Positions 1 to 8,229 of a stretch of DNA of 64,000 nt are shown one piece after another. Every line of letters begins with the position of its first letter. Within the stretch, counting starts at the first letter, position 1. This DNA comes from JAUVZL01 sp965603515 (GTDB lineage Bacteria > Hydrothermota > Tepidihabitantia > SM23-42). The position numbers and the translations under genes were made by a program. The notes beneath the pieces are model-generated. The model saw nothing but the letters and a program-made list of their open reading frames with translations. It ran no database searches and was not told where the DNA came from. The stretch is taken from contig CBFDDH010000002.1 of assembly GCA_965603515.1 (NCBI GenBank), positions 36,651-100,650 on the forward strand, read 5' to 3'.

Positions 1-872
1 ATCCGATGTAATACACCAATCGTAAGACTGCGGGAGCACACTGGACAAAGGTTATTATTGAAACGCGACTCTTTAGGTGATAACCTCACATCGCACTTGC
101 GGTGTCCATCATAATGATATTTACCTTCTTCTGGATGGAATTCAATTGTATATAAGAATTTTTCCTTGTCCTTGTTTCTTAAGACTTCCCACAGTTGGAA
201 GTAATCCAGATCTTCTTTAAATACATTCACCTCACGACCCAGGCGCGACGGTGAATGGGCGTCAGAATTCGAGACTAAAGTGTAATTGTCTAATACTGAC
301 AAACGCCAGTTCATTCCTGGATCTGAAGAGAGTCCGGTTTCCACTGCAAAAAATCTATCTTTGAGATCGCCAAAACATTCCTCGATCGAGTCAAACCCTG
401 AATTGGAACCAAAAAGAGCAAACCAGGGCGTCCAGATATGTGCCGGGATTAAAAAAATATCAGATGATATATCAAGTAACGCCTTAAACATCTCATACGT
501 ATCAAGCGACAATATCGGTCTTCCATCAGAAGCGAGTTTTCCATAACGAGTCAAATAAGCATTGATTTTCTCTACGGTGGTAAAATCAGGGGCAAATATC
601 AAATTGTGCAAACGGCGCAGTTTGCCTTTTTTAGTATAGATATTATTTACCTCAACATTCAAAATAAATTTCGTGGAGTCATATTCATATACACCTTTAC
701 CAGATTCCTTCAGGTTCGCTTTCAATTCCTTGAGCCATTGAGGATGGGTGAAATCGCCTGTTGCAACCATGTCAATACCTTTCAGCTTGGCATATTCAGC
801 GATCTTCGGGATCATCATTTCTTTGGATGTTGCCCTTGAATACCGTGAATGAATGTGCAGATCAGCGATCAT
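1..872 (-). CDS. Endonuclease Q-like protein (PHP fold plus Zn ribbon), partial
   Basis: The gene starts at the ATG at 872 and runs off the left window edge; 290 codons are visible. The N-terminus has the PHP metal motif with H6 and H8 (ADLHIHSRYSRAT), and further PHP-like blocks LIPAHIWTPW (141-150) and NSDAHSPSRLGRE (202-214). A zinc-ribbon part follows with C260, C276 and C279 and the ending LTIGVLHR. This order matches endonuclease Q (COG1379), which nicks DNA 5' of deaminated bases (hypoxanthine, xanthine, uracil). Its start overlaps the stop of the upstream methyltransferase as ATGA, so the two are probably translationally coupled in the guaB operon. The C-terminus is outside the window. 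An older label for such proteins is 'PHP phosphoesterase'; EndoQ is the better fit. Confidence 0.85.
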   Translation of the reverse strand, partial: MIADLHIHSRYSRATSKEMMIPKIAEYAKLKGIDMVATGDFTHPQWLKELKANLKESGKGVYEYDSTKFILNVEVNNIYTKKGKLRRLHNLIFAPDFTTVEKINAYLTRYGKLASDGRPILSLDTYEMFKALLDISSDIFLIPAHIWTPWFALFGSNSGFDSIEECFGDLKDRFFAVETGLSSDPGMNWRLSVLDNYTLVSNSDAHSPSRLGREVNVFKEDLDYFQLWEVLRNKDKEKFLYTIEFHPEEGKYHYDGHRKCDVRLSPKESRFNNNLCPVCSRSLTIGVLHR

Positions 873-1627
873 TTTTCTGCAACCCCCATAATGCGTAAAT
901 CATTCTCTTTTGCTGGCTGGAAAGTCAGATGTCTGTATAGACTACTCCTGAAACCTATTTTATGCAGCATACTACGTATCAGAGACAATTGATATCCGCG
1001 TTCCTGATGAAATTCGCTGAGTGTTTTAGTCGTGCCATTTTCATTGATCTCTAATTTGACTTCCAAAGTAGAAATACAAGTAGTGGGATCAAAACTATTT
1101 ATCCAGATGGAATTGATCTTATCATCTTTTCGATAAAACGTAGAATTGCCCCATTCATCACACAAGCAGTGAACTGTGTTCATGTCGAAGACAAAGATCC
1201 CTCCTGGTTCCAGTCCATCATATATATTCTGCAGGCATCCAAACAGGTCTTCAACGCTTAGTAAATGATTGAGACTATCGTATAGACACGTAATGATCGG
1301 CATTTTACCTGCAAACCCTATTCGCCTCATATCTCCATTGATCAAATGAACAGAACCGTTGTTTGAATACGCAAATCGCTGTTTACAGATCGCCAGCATG
1401 GACATGGACATATCAAGTCCAAAAATTGTATATCCTCTTTGAGACCATAGTTCAAGGCAGATACCAGTGCCACACGCGATATCGAGTATCCGCTTTTCGT
1501 TTCTGTTGTGCAGAGCTAAGATATTCTCGATATAAGTAACCCAGGCAGGGTAATTAACAAAAGACATTAAAGTGTCATAATACGGCGCGATTATCGTAAA
1601 CGCAGGTTCACACGCCTCGGATCTCAT
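869..1627 (-). CDS. Class I SAM-dependent methyltransferase
   Basis: A 252-residue methyltransferase. Residues 47-56 carry the SAM-binding motif I (ILDIACGTGI), followed by an acidic residue after the second strand (FGLDMS) and a motif near GDMRRIGF. The N-terminal YYDTLMSFVNYPAW is typical of small-molecule methyltransferases in the UbiE/Methyltransf_25 group. The substrate cannot be read from sequence. Its ATG lies inside the guaB 3' end (20-base overlap), and its TGA overlaps the EndoQ start by four bases, so it is the middle gene of a tightly packed three-gene operon. Confidence 0.85.
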   Translation of the reverse strand: MRSEACEPAFTIIAPYYDTLMSFVNYPAWVTYIENILALHNRNEKRILDIACGTGICLELWSQRGYTIFGLDMSMSMLAICKQRFAYSNNGSVHLINGDMRRIGFAGKMPIITCLYDSLNHLLSVEDLFGCLQNIYDGLEPGGIFVFDMNTVHCLCDEWGNSTFYRKDDKINSIWINSFDPTTCISTLEVKLEINENGTTKTLSEFHQERGYQLSLIRSMLHKIGFRSSLYRHLTFQPAKENDLRIMGVAEK

Positions 1628-3071
1628 AATTTGGCGATTCCTTGGTTATCGTAATATCATGCGGATGACTCTCTCTTAAACCGGCCGGACTTACCATCAT
1701 AAACCTTGCTTTTTTCTGTAATGCCTTGATGTTCTTTGCACCACAATATCCCAAGCCAGCCTTTAGACCACCAACCAGTTGGAAAATAACATCTTTAACC
1801 AAACCTCTATAAGGAACCCTTCCTTCGACCCCTTCGGGCACAAATTTCTTGGCTGATTCCTGGAAATAACGATCAGCTGAACCTTTGGGCATAGCACCAA
1901 GTGAACCCATAGCACGATATTCTTTGTATCGTCGCCCTTCAAGCAAAATACTTTCACCTGGGCTTTCTTCAGTTCCGGCAAAAAGATTCCCGATCATAAC
2001 ACAATATGCACCGCAGGCAAGTGCTTTTACAGCATCACCTGAATATCGTATACCACCATCTGAGATTATTGGTATCCGTTTCTCCTTAGCAGCACGCGCA
2101 CAGTCTGTTACTGCCGTTGCCTGAGGAACGCCAATACCGGCGACAATCCGCGTTGTACATATTGACCCCGGGCCAATACCGACTTTAATACCGTCAACGT
2201 TGAGTTTTACCAATCCCTTAGTTGCTTCTGCAGTTGCGACATTACCGACAACGAGTTCAATTCTTGGGAACAGTTTCTTTATGCGTCTGGTCATACTGAA
2301 TACGCTCTTTGAATGTCCATGTGCTGTATCAATAACCAGTGCATCAACATCCGCTTCAACAAGAGCCCCGGCGCGGGTCTCTGTATCTCTACCAATACCT
2401 ATCGCAGCAGCACAACATAATCGACCGATCTTATCAACCGTGGCATCCGGATGTTCCATTTTCTTTATGATATCACGCACTGTTATTAACCCTTTTAGTT
2501 TACCAGTTTTGCTGACAATCGGTAGTTTTTCTATACGATATTTCTTGAGTACTTGCTGTGCCTTTTCCAAACTTGTTCCTTCAGGTGCGGTTATCAATTT
2601 CTCACGGGTCATAATATCCTTTACTTTTTTAGTAAGATTTTTCTCAAAGAGGATATCGCGATTTGTCAGAATACCAACGATCTGCTCTTTCTTATCAAGA
2701 ACCACAACCCCAGAAATGCCGTACTTATCCATTACTTCCTTGGCAAGACGTATCGGAGAATCCTCATAAACGGTTATCGGATCCACGATCATGCCACCAC
2801 GTGAACGCTTCACTTTGCGCACTTCACTCTGCTGTCTTTTGATCGACATGTTCTTGTGAATAACGCCGATACCCCCCTGTTGCGCAACGGCAATTGCCAT
2901 AGCTGATTCAGTCACAGTGTCCATTGCTGCACTGACAATCGGGATTTTCAAACTGATATGCTTTGAGAATTTCGTCGCAACCGCACAATCGCGGGGTAAG
3001 GTATCAGAATATTGGGGGACTAATAAAATATCATCAAATGTAAGGCCTTGTTTATACTTTATGCTTTCCAT
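1608..3071 (-). CDS. guaB: Inosine-5'-monophosphate dehydrogenase
   Basis: Oxidises IMP to XMP with NAD+, the committed step of guanine nucleotide synthesis. The 487-residue length is normal for the bacterial enzyme. The TIM barrel begins with LTFDDILLVPQ, is interrupted by a CBS-domain pair at about 95-205, and carries the active-site loop GPGSICTTR with catalytic Cys305. The phosphate-binding stretch ISDGGIRYSGD and the flap with RYFQ are present. I chose ATG 3071 over the upstream TTG 3077 because the TATAAT -10 box ends only five bases before 3071, so transcription should start at or next to that ATG. It is the first gene of guaB - methyltransferase - EndoQ. Confidence 0.97.
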   Translation of the reverse strand: MESIKYKQGLTFDDILLVPQYSDTLPRDCAVATKFSKHISLKIPIVSAAMDTVTESAMAIAVAQQGGIGVIHKNMSIKRQQSEVRKVKRSRGGMIVDPITVYEDSPIRLAKEVMDKYGISGVVVLDKKEQIVGILTNRDILFEKNLTKKVKDIMTREKLITAPEGTSLEKAQQVLKKYRIEKLPIVSKTGKLKGLITVRDIIKKMEHPDATVDKIGRLCCAAAIGIGRDTETRAGALVEADVDALVIDTAHGHSKSVFSMTRRIKKLFPRIELVVGNVATAEATKGLVKLNVDGIKVGIGPGSICTTRIVAGIGVPQATAVTDCARAAKEKRIPIISDGGIRYSGDAVKALACGAYCVMIGNLFAGTEESPGESILLEGRRYKEYRAMGSLGAMPKGSADRYFQESAKKFVPEGVEGRVPYRGLVKDVIFQLVGGLKAGLGYCGAKNIKALQKKARFMMVSPAGLRESHPHDITITKESPNYEIRGV

Positions 3072-3076
3072 TAACA

Positions 3077-3104
3077 ATTATACTGATTTTTCTACCAACG
3101 TCAA
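3077..3104 (-). promoter_or_regulatory. guaB promoter, predicted leaderless
   Basis: On the minus strand: TTGACG, 16 bases, TATAAT, then five bases to the guaB ATG. No Shine-Dalgarno sequence can fit between a start site at this distance and the ATG. Confidence 0.7.
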
Positions 3105-3245
3105 GTAAAATACTGGAGTTCAAATCTAAAGAAGCTAACCGAGAACTCAAAAGATGGCGTGGCAGACCTTGGTCTGCGTTAAAAAATAGATGAAATTTCA
3201 GGAGTTTTTATCCGCTTATAACGAGCCTAAAGGCTCTACTCCAAG

Positions 3246-3281
3246 AAATTTCGACATTCTCGGTCACCCCTGTCGAAATTT
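3246..3281 (-). terminator. 11-bp perfect inverted repeat, possible terminator
   Basis: AAATTTCGACA and TGTCGAAATTT form a perfect 11-bp stem with a 14-base loop, 13 bases beyond the stop of the minus-strand lipoprotein gene. There is no clean T-run after it, so termination is plausible but not certain. The rest of 3105-3293 shows nothing else. Confidence 0.45.
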
Positions 3282-3293
3282 AACTCCAACACA

Positions 3294-3683
3294 CTACGGC
3301 ACGAACCAAAGTCCAGAGATTTCGTTTGTATTATTGAAAACAACCTTAATGTTAAGCGTTGCGTTCTCGAATTCACAGGTTACGAATACAATGTTGAAGC
3401 CTTGTTCTTGTGTCTGCCGAACGCCAGTCTGTTTCTTAAAAGACCCGCTTTGTGCAAGTAGCCCCTGCCACGCTTCCTGAAGTTTTGCTTCAGGCATTAC
3501 ACCTTTCATTGTATTATCAAAATTCTTTACGGCATTAGCAAAATCTTCCTTTACGAGTGACTCTACAAATCCTATTGCTAAAGGAGTAAGATCACCGACT
3601 TTTGGGCTATCTTTTTTCTCACCGCAAGAAATAAAGGAAATCGTTAAAATCAATGCCGATATTAGTAAAATGTATGCTTTCAT
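3294..3683 (-). CDS. DUF3887-like lipoprotein
   Basis: A 129-residue protein with a signal sequence ending in a lipobox (SFISCGEKK), so it should be lipidated. The mature part (FVESLVKEDFANAVKNFDNTM, then QEAWQGLL and a GLWF ending) has the helix-plus-sheet pattern of the DUF3887/SnoaL-like family, often fused to hydrolases but here alone. ATG 3683 is preferred over GTG 3692 because the AAAGGAGGTG ribosome site lies eight bases before the ATG and would overlap the GTG. The gene is divergent from the outer-membrane protein at 3820. Confidence 0.75.
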   Translation of the reverse strand: MKAYILLISALILTISFISCGEKKDSPKVGDLTPLAIGFVESLVKEDFANAVKNFDNTMKGVMPEAKLQEAWQGLLAQSGSFKKQTGVRQTQEQGFNIVFVTCEFENATLNIKVVFNNTNEISGLWFVP

Positions 3684-3719
3684 CCTATTCACCTCCTTTG
3701 TTAAGTAGCTTCTACGAAG

Positions 3720-3747
3720 ATTATATCGAGAAACAACTCTGTGTCAA
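3720..3747 (-). promoter_or_regulatory. Promoter of DUF3887 lipoprotein
   Basis: TTGACA, 16 bases, TATAAT on the minus strand, giving a leader of about 30 bases that contains AAAGGAGGTG. Confidence 0.7.
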
Positions 3748-3756
3748 TCTATCATC

Positions 3757-3784
3757 TTGACAAACCAGTACTCATCACTACACT
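3757..3784 (+). promoter_or_regulatory. Promoter of outer-membrane protein gene
   Basis: TTGACA, 16 bases, TACACT, then a leader of about 30 bases with AGGAG. Its -35 box forms an inverted pair with the -35 of the divergent promoter (TGTCAA-N9-TTGACA, 3742-3762). Confidence 0.6.
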
Positions 3785-3819
3785 TGTTTTGAAAAGTCAC
3801 CGGAAAAATAGGAGAAAAT

Positions 3820-4950
3820 ATGAAGCGATTACTAATAGGCATAATGCTCTTAGTATGTTTGGTTAATGGACTGCAATATTCAACCCGTATCAAGGCGTTG
3901 GGAACTGATTTTGCCTGGCTTATCCCTGATTATGAAACCGACCTTTATCAAAACCCTCAAATATTCAATAAGAAAATGCTCGGCATTGCCTATGATGTAA
4001 CCTCAGCTCAACCTCTGAGCATAGCTCTCAGCTCGAGCCGTATCGGCATCCTTGCAAAATACTGGGTAGATTATCAGTACGAAGCCTCCCCGAATTATCC
4101 GGCTTGGCGAAAGTATTCTATTTACTTTGAAGACTTGTGGTTGTTAAGAGCTAAAGACGAGATATGGAACTTGTTTAACGATGGTATTATCAACCGTTAT
4201 GAACAGGAAAATGCATCGCTCTACCATTTGGTAAGGGATCTTGAGTATTTTATCGGGTCACAAACATCTTTTAATATCGGCAAGCTGAATATCAATCTGA
4301 GGATCGCCGCCGGGTTTTACGAAAGGTTTGAACAATGGGATATTAGTGAGATCTACAGTCAGCGAGTTGGCATACCAAGTGCTCGTGCCGGACTATTCTA
4401 CACAAGTGTTTCTCAAGCAAACAGGTTCACTTCCTGTTTTATCGACTTCGGTGGTCCGATCACAACTGCCGACATCAGATTATTACCCTACTCAATATAC
4501 CTCGACCTTGGAAATTATGAGAAAGAGCTCAAATATTTTGCCAATGCATTCACCACTCGGATCGGTTGGGCAAAAGCATTGCCAATAGCAGAGAGGAGTT
4601 TTGTCATAATTGGCTTACGCAATGATTTACTTTATCAACCAACCCGGGATTTTTCAACCGGTAATGATCTCCGAGCTTTTACCAATAGCTTCAGAATCCC
4701 TCTAGCGGTTGAATATCTGATCAATAAAGTCTATCTGCGCTTTGGCACAAAATTCTTTTACAATTACAAGGATCTCAAAGAATCAACTGATACCGGTCTT
4801 GTCAATGGGCACATATCTCACTCGTTGAATTACAGCTATTCTTTTGGCCTTGGCTGGCAACCGAATCAATACCTGTCAATCGATGTAAATAATTACGAGG
4901 ATTTGACCGATCTCGATCATTGGTCTATTTATGTTAGATATGTTTTTTAA
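3820..4950 (+). CDS. Predicted outer-membrane beta-barrel protein
   Basis: 376 residues with a signal peptide (MKRLLIGIMLLVCLVNGLQ). The rest is rich in alternating aromatic and polar strands (YSIYFEDLWLL, HWSIYVRYVF) and ends in an aromatic residue, as in outer-membrane barrels. I recognise no family. AGGAG lies before the ATG. The end overlaps the next small gene, which suggests cotranscription. Confidence 0.6.
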   Translation: MKRLLIGIMLLVCLVNGLQYSTRIKALGTDFAWLIPDYETDLYQNPQIFNKKMLGIAYDVTSAQPLSIALSSSRIGILAKYWVDYQYEASPNYPAWRKYSIYFEDLWLLRAKDEIWNLFNDGIINRYEQENASLYHLVRDLEYFIGSQTSFNIGKLNINLRIAAGFYERFEQWDISEIYSQRVGIPSARAGLFYTSVSQANRFTSCFIDFGGPITTADIRLLPYSIYLDLGNYEKELKYFANAFTTRIGWAKALPIAERSFVIIGLRNDLLYQPTRDFSTGNDLRAFTNSFRIPLAVEYLINKVYLRFGTKFFYNYKDLKESTDTGLVNGHISHSLNYSYSFGLGWQPNQYLSIDVNNYEDLTDLDHWSIYVRYVF

Positions 4951-5212
4951 AAAGGCAATGGGTAGTAAACGATTCTGTATTGCATTCATCGTACTATTAC
5001 TGATCGTATGTCTTATTGAAAACTGCTCGTTAGAACAGTGGCTTGATGATGGTGAAAAGTATCTCTGCCCTCAATGTCGCGATATCTATGCATCTGAACT
5101 TGCCCCGTGTCAACACTGCGCCGTTAACCCCACGCCTTATACTTATTGCTACGATTGTGCAAAGGAATTGAATCGCTGTCAACTATGTGGCCAGTCAAAG
5201 AATAGTGAGTAA
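4940..5212 (+). CDS. Small membrane-anchored zinc-ribbon protein
   Basis: About 90 residues. An N-terminal basic stretch and hydrophobic segment (FCIAFIVLLLIVCLIENC) is followed by four cysteine pairs (CPQC, CQHC, CYDC, CQLC), a double zinc-ribbon or rubredoxin-like pattern. ATG 4931, 4940 and 4958 are all possible; 4940 keeps the basic residues before the membrane segment. It overlaps the 3' end of the barrel gene and is probably its operon partner. Function unknown. Confidence 0.55.
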   Translation: MFFKKAMGSKRFCIAFIVLLLIVCLIENCSLEQWLDDGEKYLCPQCRDIYASELAPCQHCAVNPTPYTYCYDCAKELNRCQLCGQSKNSE

Positions 5213-5269
5213 ACAAGATATCATCAATCTTGACATCTAAATCATTTGGCATATAATTTTTTTGAGTTT

Positions 5270-5341
5270 GCGGGTGTAGCTCAGGGGTCGAGCATCGGCT
5301 TCCCAAGCCGAGGGTCGCGGGTTCAAATCCCGTCGCCCGCT
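5270..5341 (+). tRNA. tRNA-Gly(CCC)
   Basis: A full cloverleaf: acceptor GCGGGTG pairs with CGCCCGC (one G-T pair), anticodon stem TCGGC/GCCGA encloses the loop TTCCCAA (anticodon CCC), and the T arm is GCGGGTTCAAATCCCGT. The discriminator is T and CCA is not encoded. Confidence 0.95.
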
Positions 5342-5361
5342 GTGTGCCGCAGTATGCGGCA
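5341..5361 (+). terminator. Perfect hairpin abutting the tRNA-Gly 3' end
   Basis: TGTGCCGCA-GTA-TGCGGCACA is a 9-bp perfect stem with a 3-base loop, starting on the tRNA discriminator base. There is no T-tract. It may end or help process the tRNA transcript. Confidence 0.45.
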
Positions 5362-5367
5362 CAACGA

Positions 5368-5440
5368 ACAGCTAATAGCTGATGGCTAATAAAACTGTTC
5401 ACTATTGGCCATATGCAATAAGCTATTAGCCATTAGCCGC
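5368..5440. repeat. Degenerate GCTAATAGC-type inverted and tandem repeat
   Basis: AGCTAATAGCTGATGGCTAAT is followed by the inverse AGCTATTAGCCATTAGCC about 30 bases later. The units are short variations of one word, as in the other degenerate spacer repeats of this window. Confidence 0.5.
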
Positions 5441-5469
5441 GATTCATGAATGAATCGCACGGAGGTATG

Positions 5470-6258
5470 ATGGTGAAATCGACAGTTTTCTTTGTTTTAT
5501 TTTGTGTCCTCGCTACCGGTCCTTTTCCAGATGAGATGGACTGGGAAACATATACGCTTAAAGCATCAGCGAATGATCAAATAACTGCTTTTGATCTATT
5601 GAAAAAGGAGTTTAATGCGCTGCAGTATGATCGAGATATACTGATCATGGATTTTCTCCAGACCAACGTCCAGCTCAGTAATCAAATCACCAGCCTATTA
5701 TTAGATTACCGTATTCTCAAGCAGAATTACTTAACCGACGGCAGCATCGAATACGTCTACCACCTTACTTTGAGGAACAAAATATTGGCACATCTCCTGC
5801 CTAAAGCATCTTCTGTGAAGCTCGTCGTTCCTATGCTGTGTCCGTGCTGTGGACAGGAATGGCCTGCTGGTAGAGCAGTTCCCCAAGGTCTCGAGCTTGT
5901 ACCAGAACAGATCGAGTCCACTATGTATACAGGTATTGTCATCGATTGTCGAGGTTTCAATCTGAAACCTTGTCTTTTCCCAAAGATCTATAATGAAATG
6001 ATGGAAGAGGTATACTCAATCAGTTTTGCTGACCAGAACTCTATTATTGATAGAGGGTTGGTATTATACACAACACGAGATCTGTTGAACAACCCGAGAA
6101 TCGGTCAAAATCCATTGTTGATCCAGGCAATCGATATTATTGGTGAGGCTCGAACTGATATTGAAATCTCTGGACCAGATGCACGTCGCATCCATGGTTC
6201 GAAGAATAACATAGAACTCCTTAGAGAATGCCGTTTCGCCATTATTTTTGGACCTTAG
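5470..6258 (+). CDS. Exported protein of unknown function, first gene of the lptFG operon
   Basis: About 262 residues with a signal peptide (VKSTVFFVLFCVLATGPFPDE). A helical middle part is followed by CPCCGQEWP (one Cys knuckle) and a C-terminal domain with TGIVIDCRGFNLKPCLFPKI. That phrase resembles the GLIIDARG...KPAL...I block found in uncharacterised FlgP/LPP20-like exported proteins; this is a weak recognition. GGAGG at 5461-5465 fits the ATG at 5470 or the GTG at 5473. The 3' end overlaps the next gene by 31 bases. Confidence 0.65.
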   Translation: MVKSTVFFVLFCVLATGPFPDEMDWETYTLKASANDQITAFDLLKKEFNALQYDRDILIMDFLQTNVQLSNQITSLLLDYRILKQNYLTDGSIEYVYHLTLRNKILAHLLPKASSVKLVVPMLCPCCGQEWPAGRAVPQGLELVPEQIESTMYTGIVIDCRGFNLKPCLFPKIYNEMMEEVYSISFADQNSIIDRGLVLYTTRDLLNNPRIGQNPLLIQAIDIIGEARTDIEISGPDARRIHGSKNNIELLRECRFAIIFGP

Positions 6259-6989
6259 TACTACTAATCCTAAGCTGCTCAAGTTTTTTTCACCGCCGTA
6301 GCGAATTTGAAAAAGGATTAGTTGATTATCAAGCCGAGCTTTTTCAGGAAGCGGCAAAACACTTTAGCACATATTATGCCGAACACGCTGGATCTCAAAC
6401 TACCCTGTACTACCTTTATGACTGTCACAAGAAACTCGATCAAACGACTGAAGCAATACATGTCTTAAAACGACTCGTGAAAATCGGCAGCACGGATGAG
6501 AATGTTTACCTCAACCTGTTCCAGTATTACCGCACGAATAAGCAATATAATGACCTCTCAACCTTGCTCAATAATTTACAACCACCGATCATCAGCATTT
6601 TCAATGAAAAATGTGCTTTGACCAGAAGACTTTATGCAGAAATTATTAGTGGCGCAACTGATCGATTAGTATATGCGGATCCAATGGTCTTTGCAGTATC
6701 TGAGAAATATCTTCCATTATTTCCCGACAGCAAATTCTATGATAATGATACATTGACTAATAGAAATCTCATCGTTCTTTTAGATAAATTAGTCGAACCC
6801 GTTTATCCAGAGAGACTCTATACGATGAAAAGTGTACAAAGCAACTCCTTTATTTACCTGCCGTACATGAGATTGGTCCATCTCGGGATCATGGATTTCA
6901 ACGCTGACTTAGACCCCGATGCAAAAGCCCCGGTCATCTCTGCTGCCAAAGGGATCGCCCGACTTAAAGATAGAGGGTTGATTGACTAA
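6228..6989 (+). CDS. TPR-containing lipoprotein with SLH-like C-terminus
   Basis: 253 residues. The signal sequence ends in a lipobox (LLILSCSS). Residues about 25-110 look like two or three tetratricopeptide helices (FEKGLVDYQAELFQEAAKHF, TTLYYLYDCHKKLDQTTEAIHVLKRLVK). The C-terminal third (NDTLTNRNLIVLLDKLVEPVYP, then YLPYMRLVHLGIMDF) resembles an S-layer-homology module, tentatively. It lies between the preceding exported protein and lptF with overlaps on both sides, so it is probably an envelope-assembly component. Confidence 0.65.
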   Translation: MPFRHYFWTLVLLILSCSSFFHRRSEFEKGLVDYQAELFQEAAKHFSTYYAEHAGSQTTLYYLYDCHKKLDQTTEAIHVLKRLVKIGSTDENVYLNLFQYYRTNKQYNDLSTLLNNLQPPIISIFNEKCALTRRLYAEIISGATDRLVYADPMVFAVSEKYLPLFPDSKFYDNDTLTNRNLIVLLDKLVEPVYPERLYTMKSVQSNSFIYLPYMRLVHLGIMDFNADLDPDAKAPVISAAKGIARLKDRGLID

Positions 6990-8229
6990 ATTAATAGATC
7001 GCTATTTTCTTCGGGAATTCATACCACCTTTCTTGTTCTCAGCTGTAGCACTGACTTTTATTCTCTTAATGGACCAATTGTTTCGTCTCATTGATCTCTT
7101 TGTAAGAAAAGGGTTACCACTTGATATAGTCGGTCAAATACTGATCTATACCTTGCCTTTAATCGTTTCATATACCGCACCAATGGCAATTCTTGTGGCG
7201 ATTGTTATGACCTTTGGTCGTTTTTCTCAAGACAACGAGATCCTTGCCCTGAAAATAAGTGGTCAGACTTTCTTTTCTATTGTGAAAACACCTTTTATAG
7301 CAACTCTTTTGTTTATGTTTTTCCTCATTTTTTTCAATAGCTTCGTACTCCCTGAATCAAACCATCGGGTGAGAAACCTCATGCTTGATGTGTCGAGGAA
7401 GCGACCAGCTATAAGATTACCTGAAGGGGTCTTTACAAAAGAATTCCCTGGTTATATGGTGTATGTCGGAAGAAAGGATGAACACCGGTCCAAACTCTAT
7501 GATATAACAATTTATGATCTCCGCAATGATCTAATGATGACTGCTCCTCATGGTGAACTCAAAGATTTCCAGGAAGATGAGATCCTTCAATTCGTTCTCT
7601 ATAATGGTGAGCTCCATCAGCTCATTGATAATGCTACATACCAGCGTACCAATTTCAGCAAACAGACGATCAATATGTCGGTTAATACTGAACTAATAAG
7701 AAAAGAAAGAAAACATCGGAATCAAAATGAGCTTAATATCTTTGGACTTAAATCAAGAATAGATCAAACAAGAGAGGAGATTGTATCATTGAACACTGAG
7801 ATAGCAGATATAGGTACGGTAGCGATCACCAGGTTTATTAACGGCGACATCACCGATCTTGATGCTGCACGGTTCAAAATAGGGAAAAAGCTCAATGTAA
7901 TAAAAGGCAAAAAAAGGAAAATCTCACGCTATATAGTTGAATTCAATAAGAAATTCTCATTGGCTGTTGCCTGCATCCTCTTTGTTTTAATAGGTGCTCC
8001 ATTAGGCTATCTTTCCCGGCGCGGTGGGATTGGAGGACTTCTTATCGGCATCCTGCTGTTTTCGTCGTACTATATCCTTGTCCTTGCGGGTGAGGAATTC
8101 GCCGACCGACGTGGTTTTTCGCCGTACTGGGCAATGTGGTTACCCAATATTGTTCTCCTTGTTTCAGGGTTATACCTCTTTGTTCTCGCTGAGTATGAAA
8201 GGTCTCCTCTCAAGCGGTTTCTAAAATGA
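6982..8229 (+). CDS. lptF: LptF/LptG-family permease (first of pair)
   Basis: 415 residues with the YjgP/YjgQ layout: transmembrane helices near 15-35, 55-85 and 100-125, a periplasmic domain in the middle, and three helices at the C-terminus (about 325-405). The family transports lipopolysaccharide from the inner membrane to the periplasmic bridge with the ATPase LptB, which is not in this window. A charged coiled insertion (about 230-310) precedes the last helices. The start is a TTG at 6982 overlapping the upstream gene by eight bases. Confidence 0.9.
   Translation: MTKLIDRYFLREFIPPFLFSAVALTFILLMDQLFRLIDLFVRKGLPLDIVGQILIYTLPLIVSYTAPMAILVAIVMTFGRFSQDNEILALKISGQTFFSIVKTPFIATLLFMFFLIFFNSFVLPESNHRVRNLMLDVSRKRPAIRLPEGVFTKEFPGYMVYVGRKDEHRSKLYDITIYDLRNDLMMTAPHGELKDFQEDEILQFVLYNGELHQLIDNATYQRTNFSKQTINMSVNTELIRKERKHRNQNELNIFGLKSRIDQTREEIVSLNTEIADIGTVAITRFINGDITDLDAARFKIGKKLNVIKGKKRKISRYIVEFNKKFSLAVACILFVLIGAPLGYLSRRGGIGGLLIGILLFSSYYILVLAGEEFADRRGFSPYWAMWLPNIVLLVSGLYLFVLAEYERSPLKRFLK

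Noticed and set aside
286..839. Two plus-strand open frames opposite the EndoQ gene
   Set aside because: Antisense shadows of a strongly conserved minus-strand frame; no family features.
2200..2769. 189-codon plus-strand frame opposite guaB
   Set aside because: Serine/threonine-rich antisense shadow of IMP dehydrogenase.
5124..5402. Minus-strand open frame of 92 codons across tRNA-Gly
   Set aside because: Its middle is the reverse translation of the tRNA (ATGFEPATLGLGSRCS), a common artefact; no ribosome site and it overlaps the zinc-ribbon gene.
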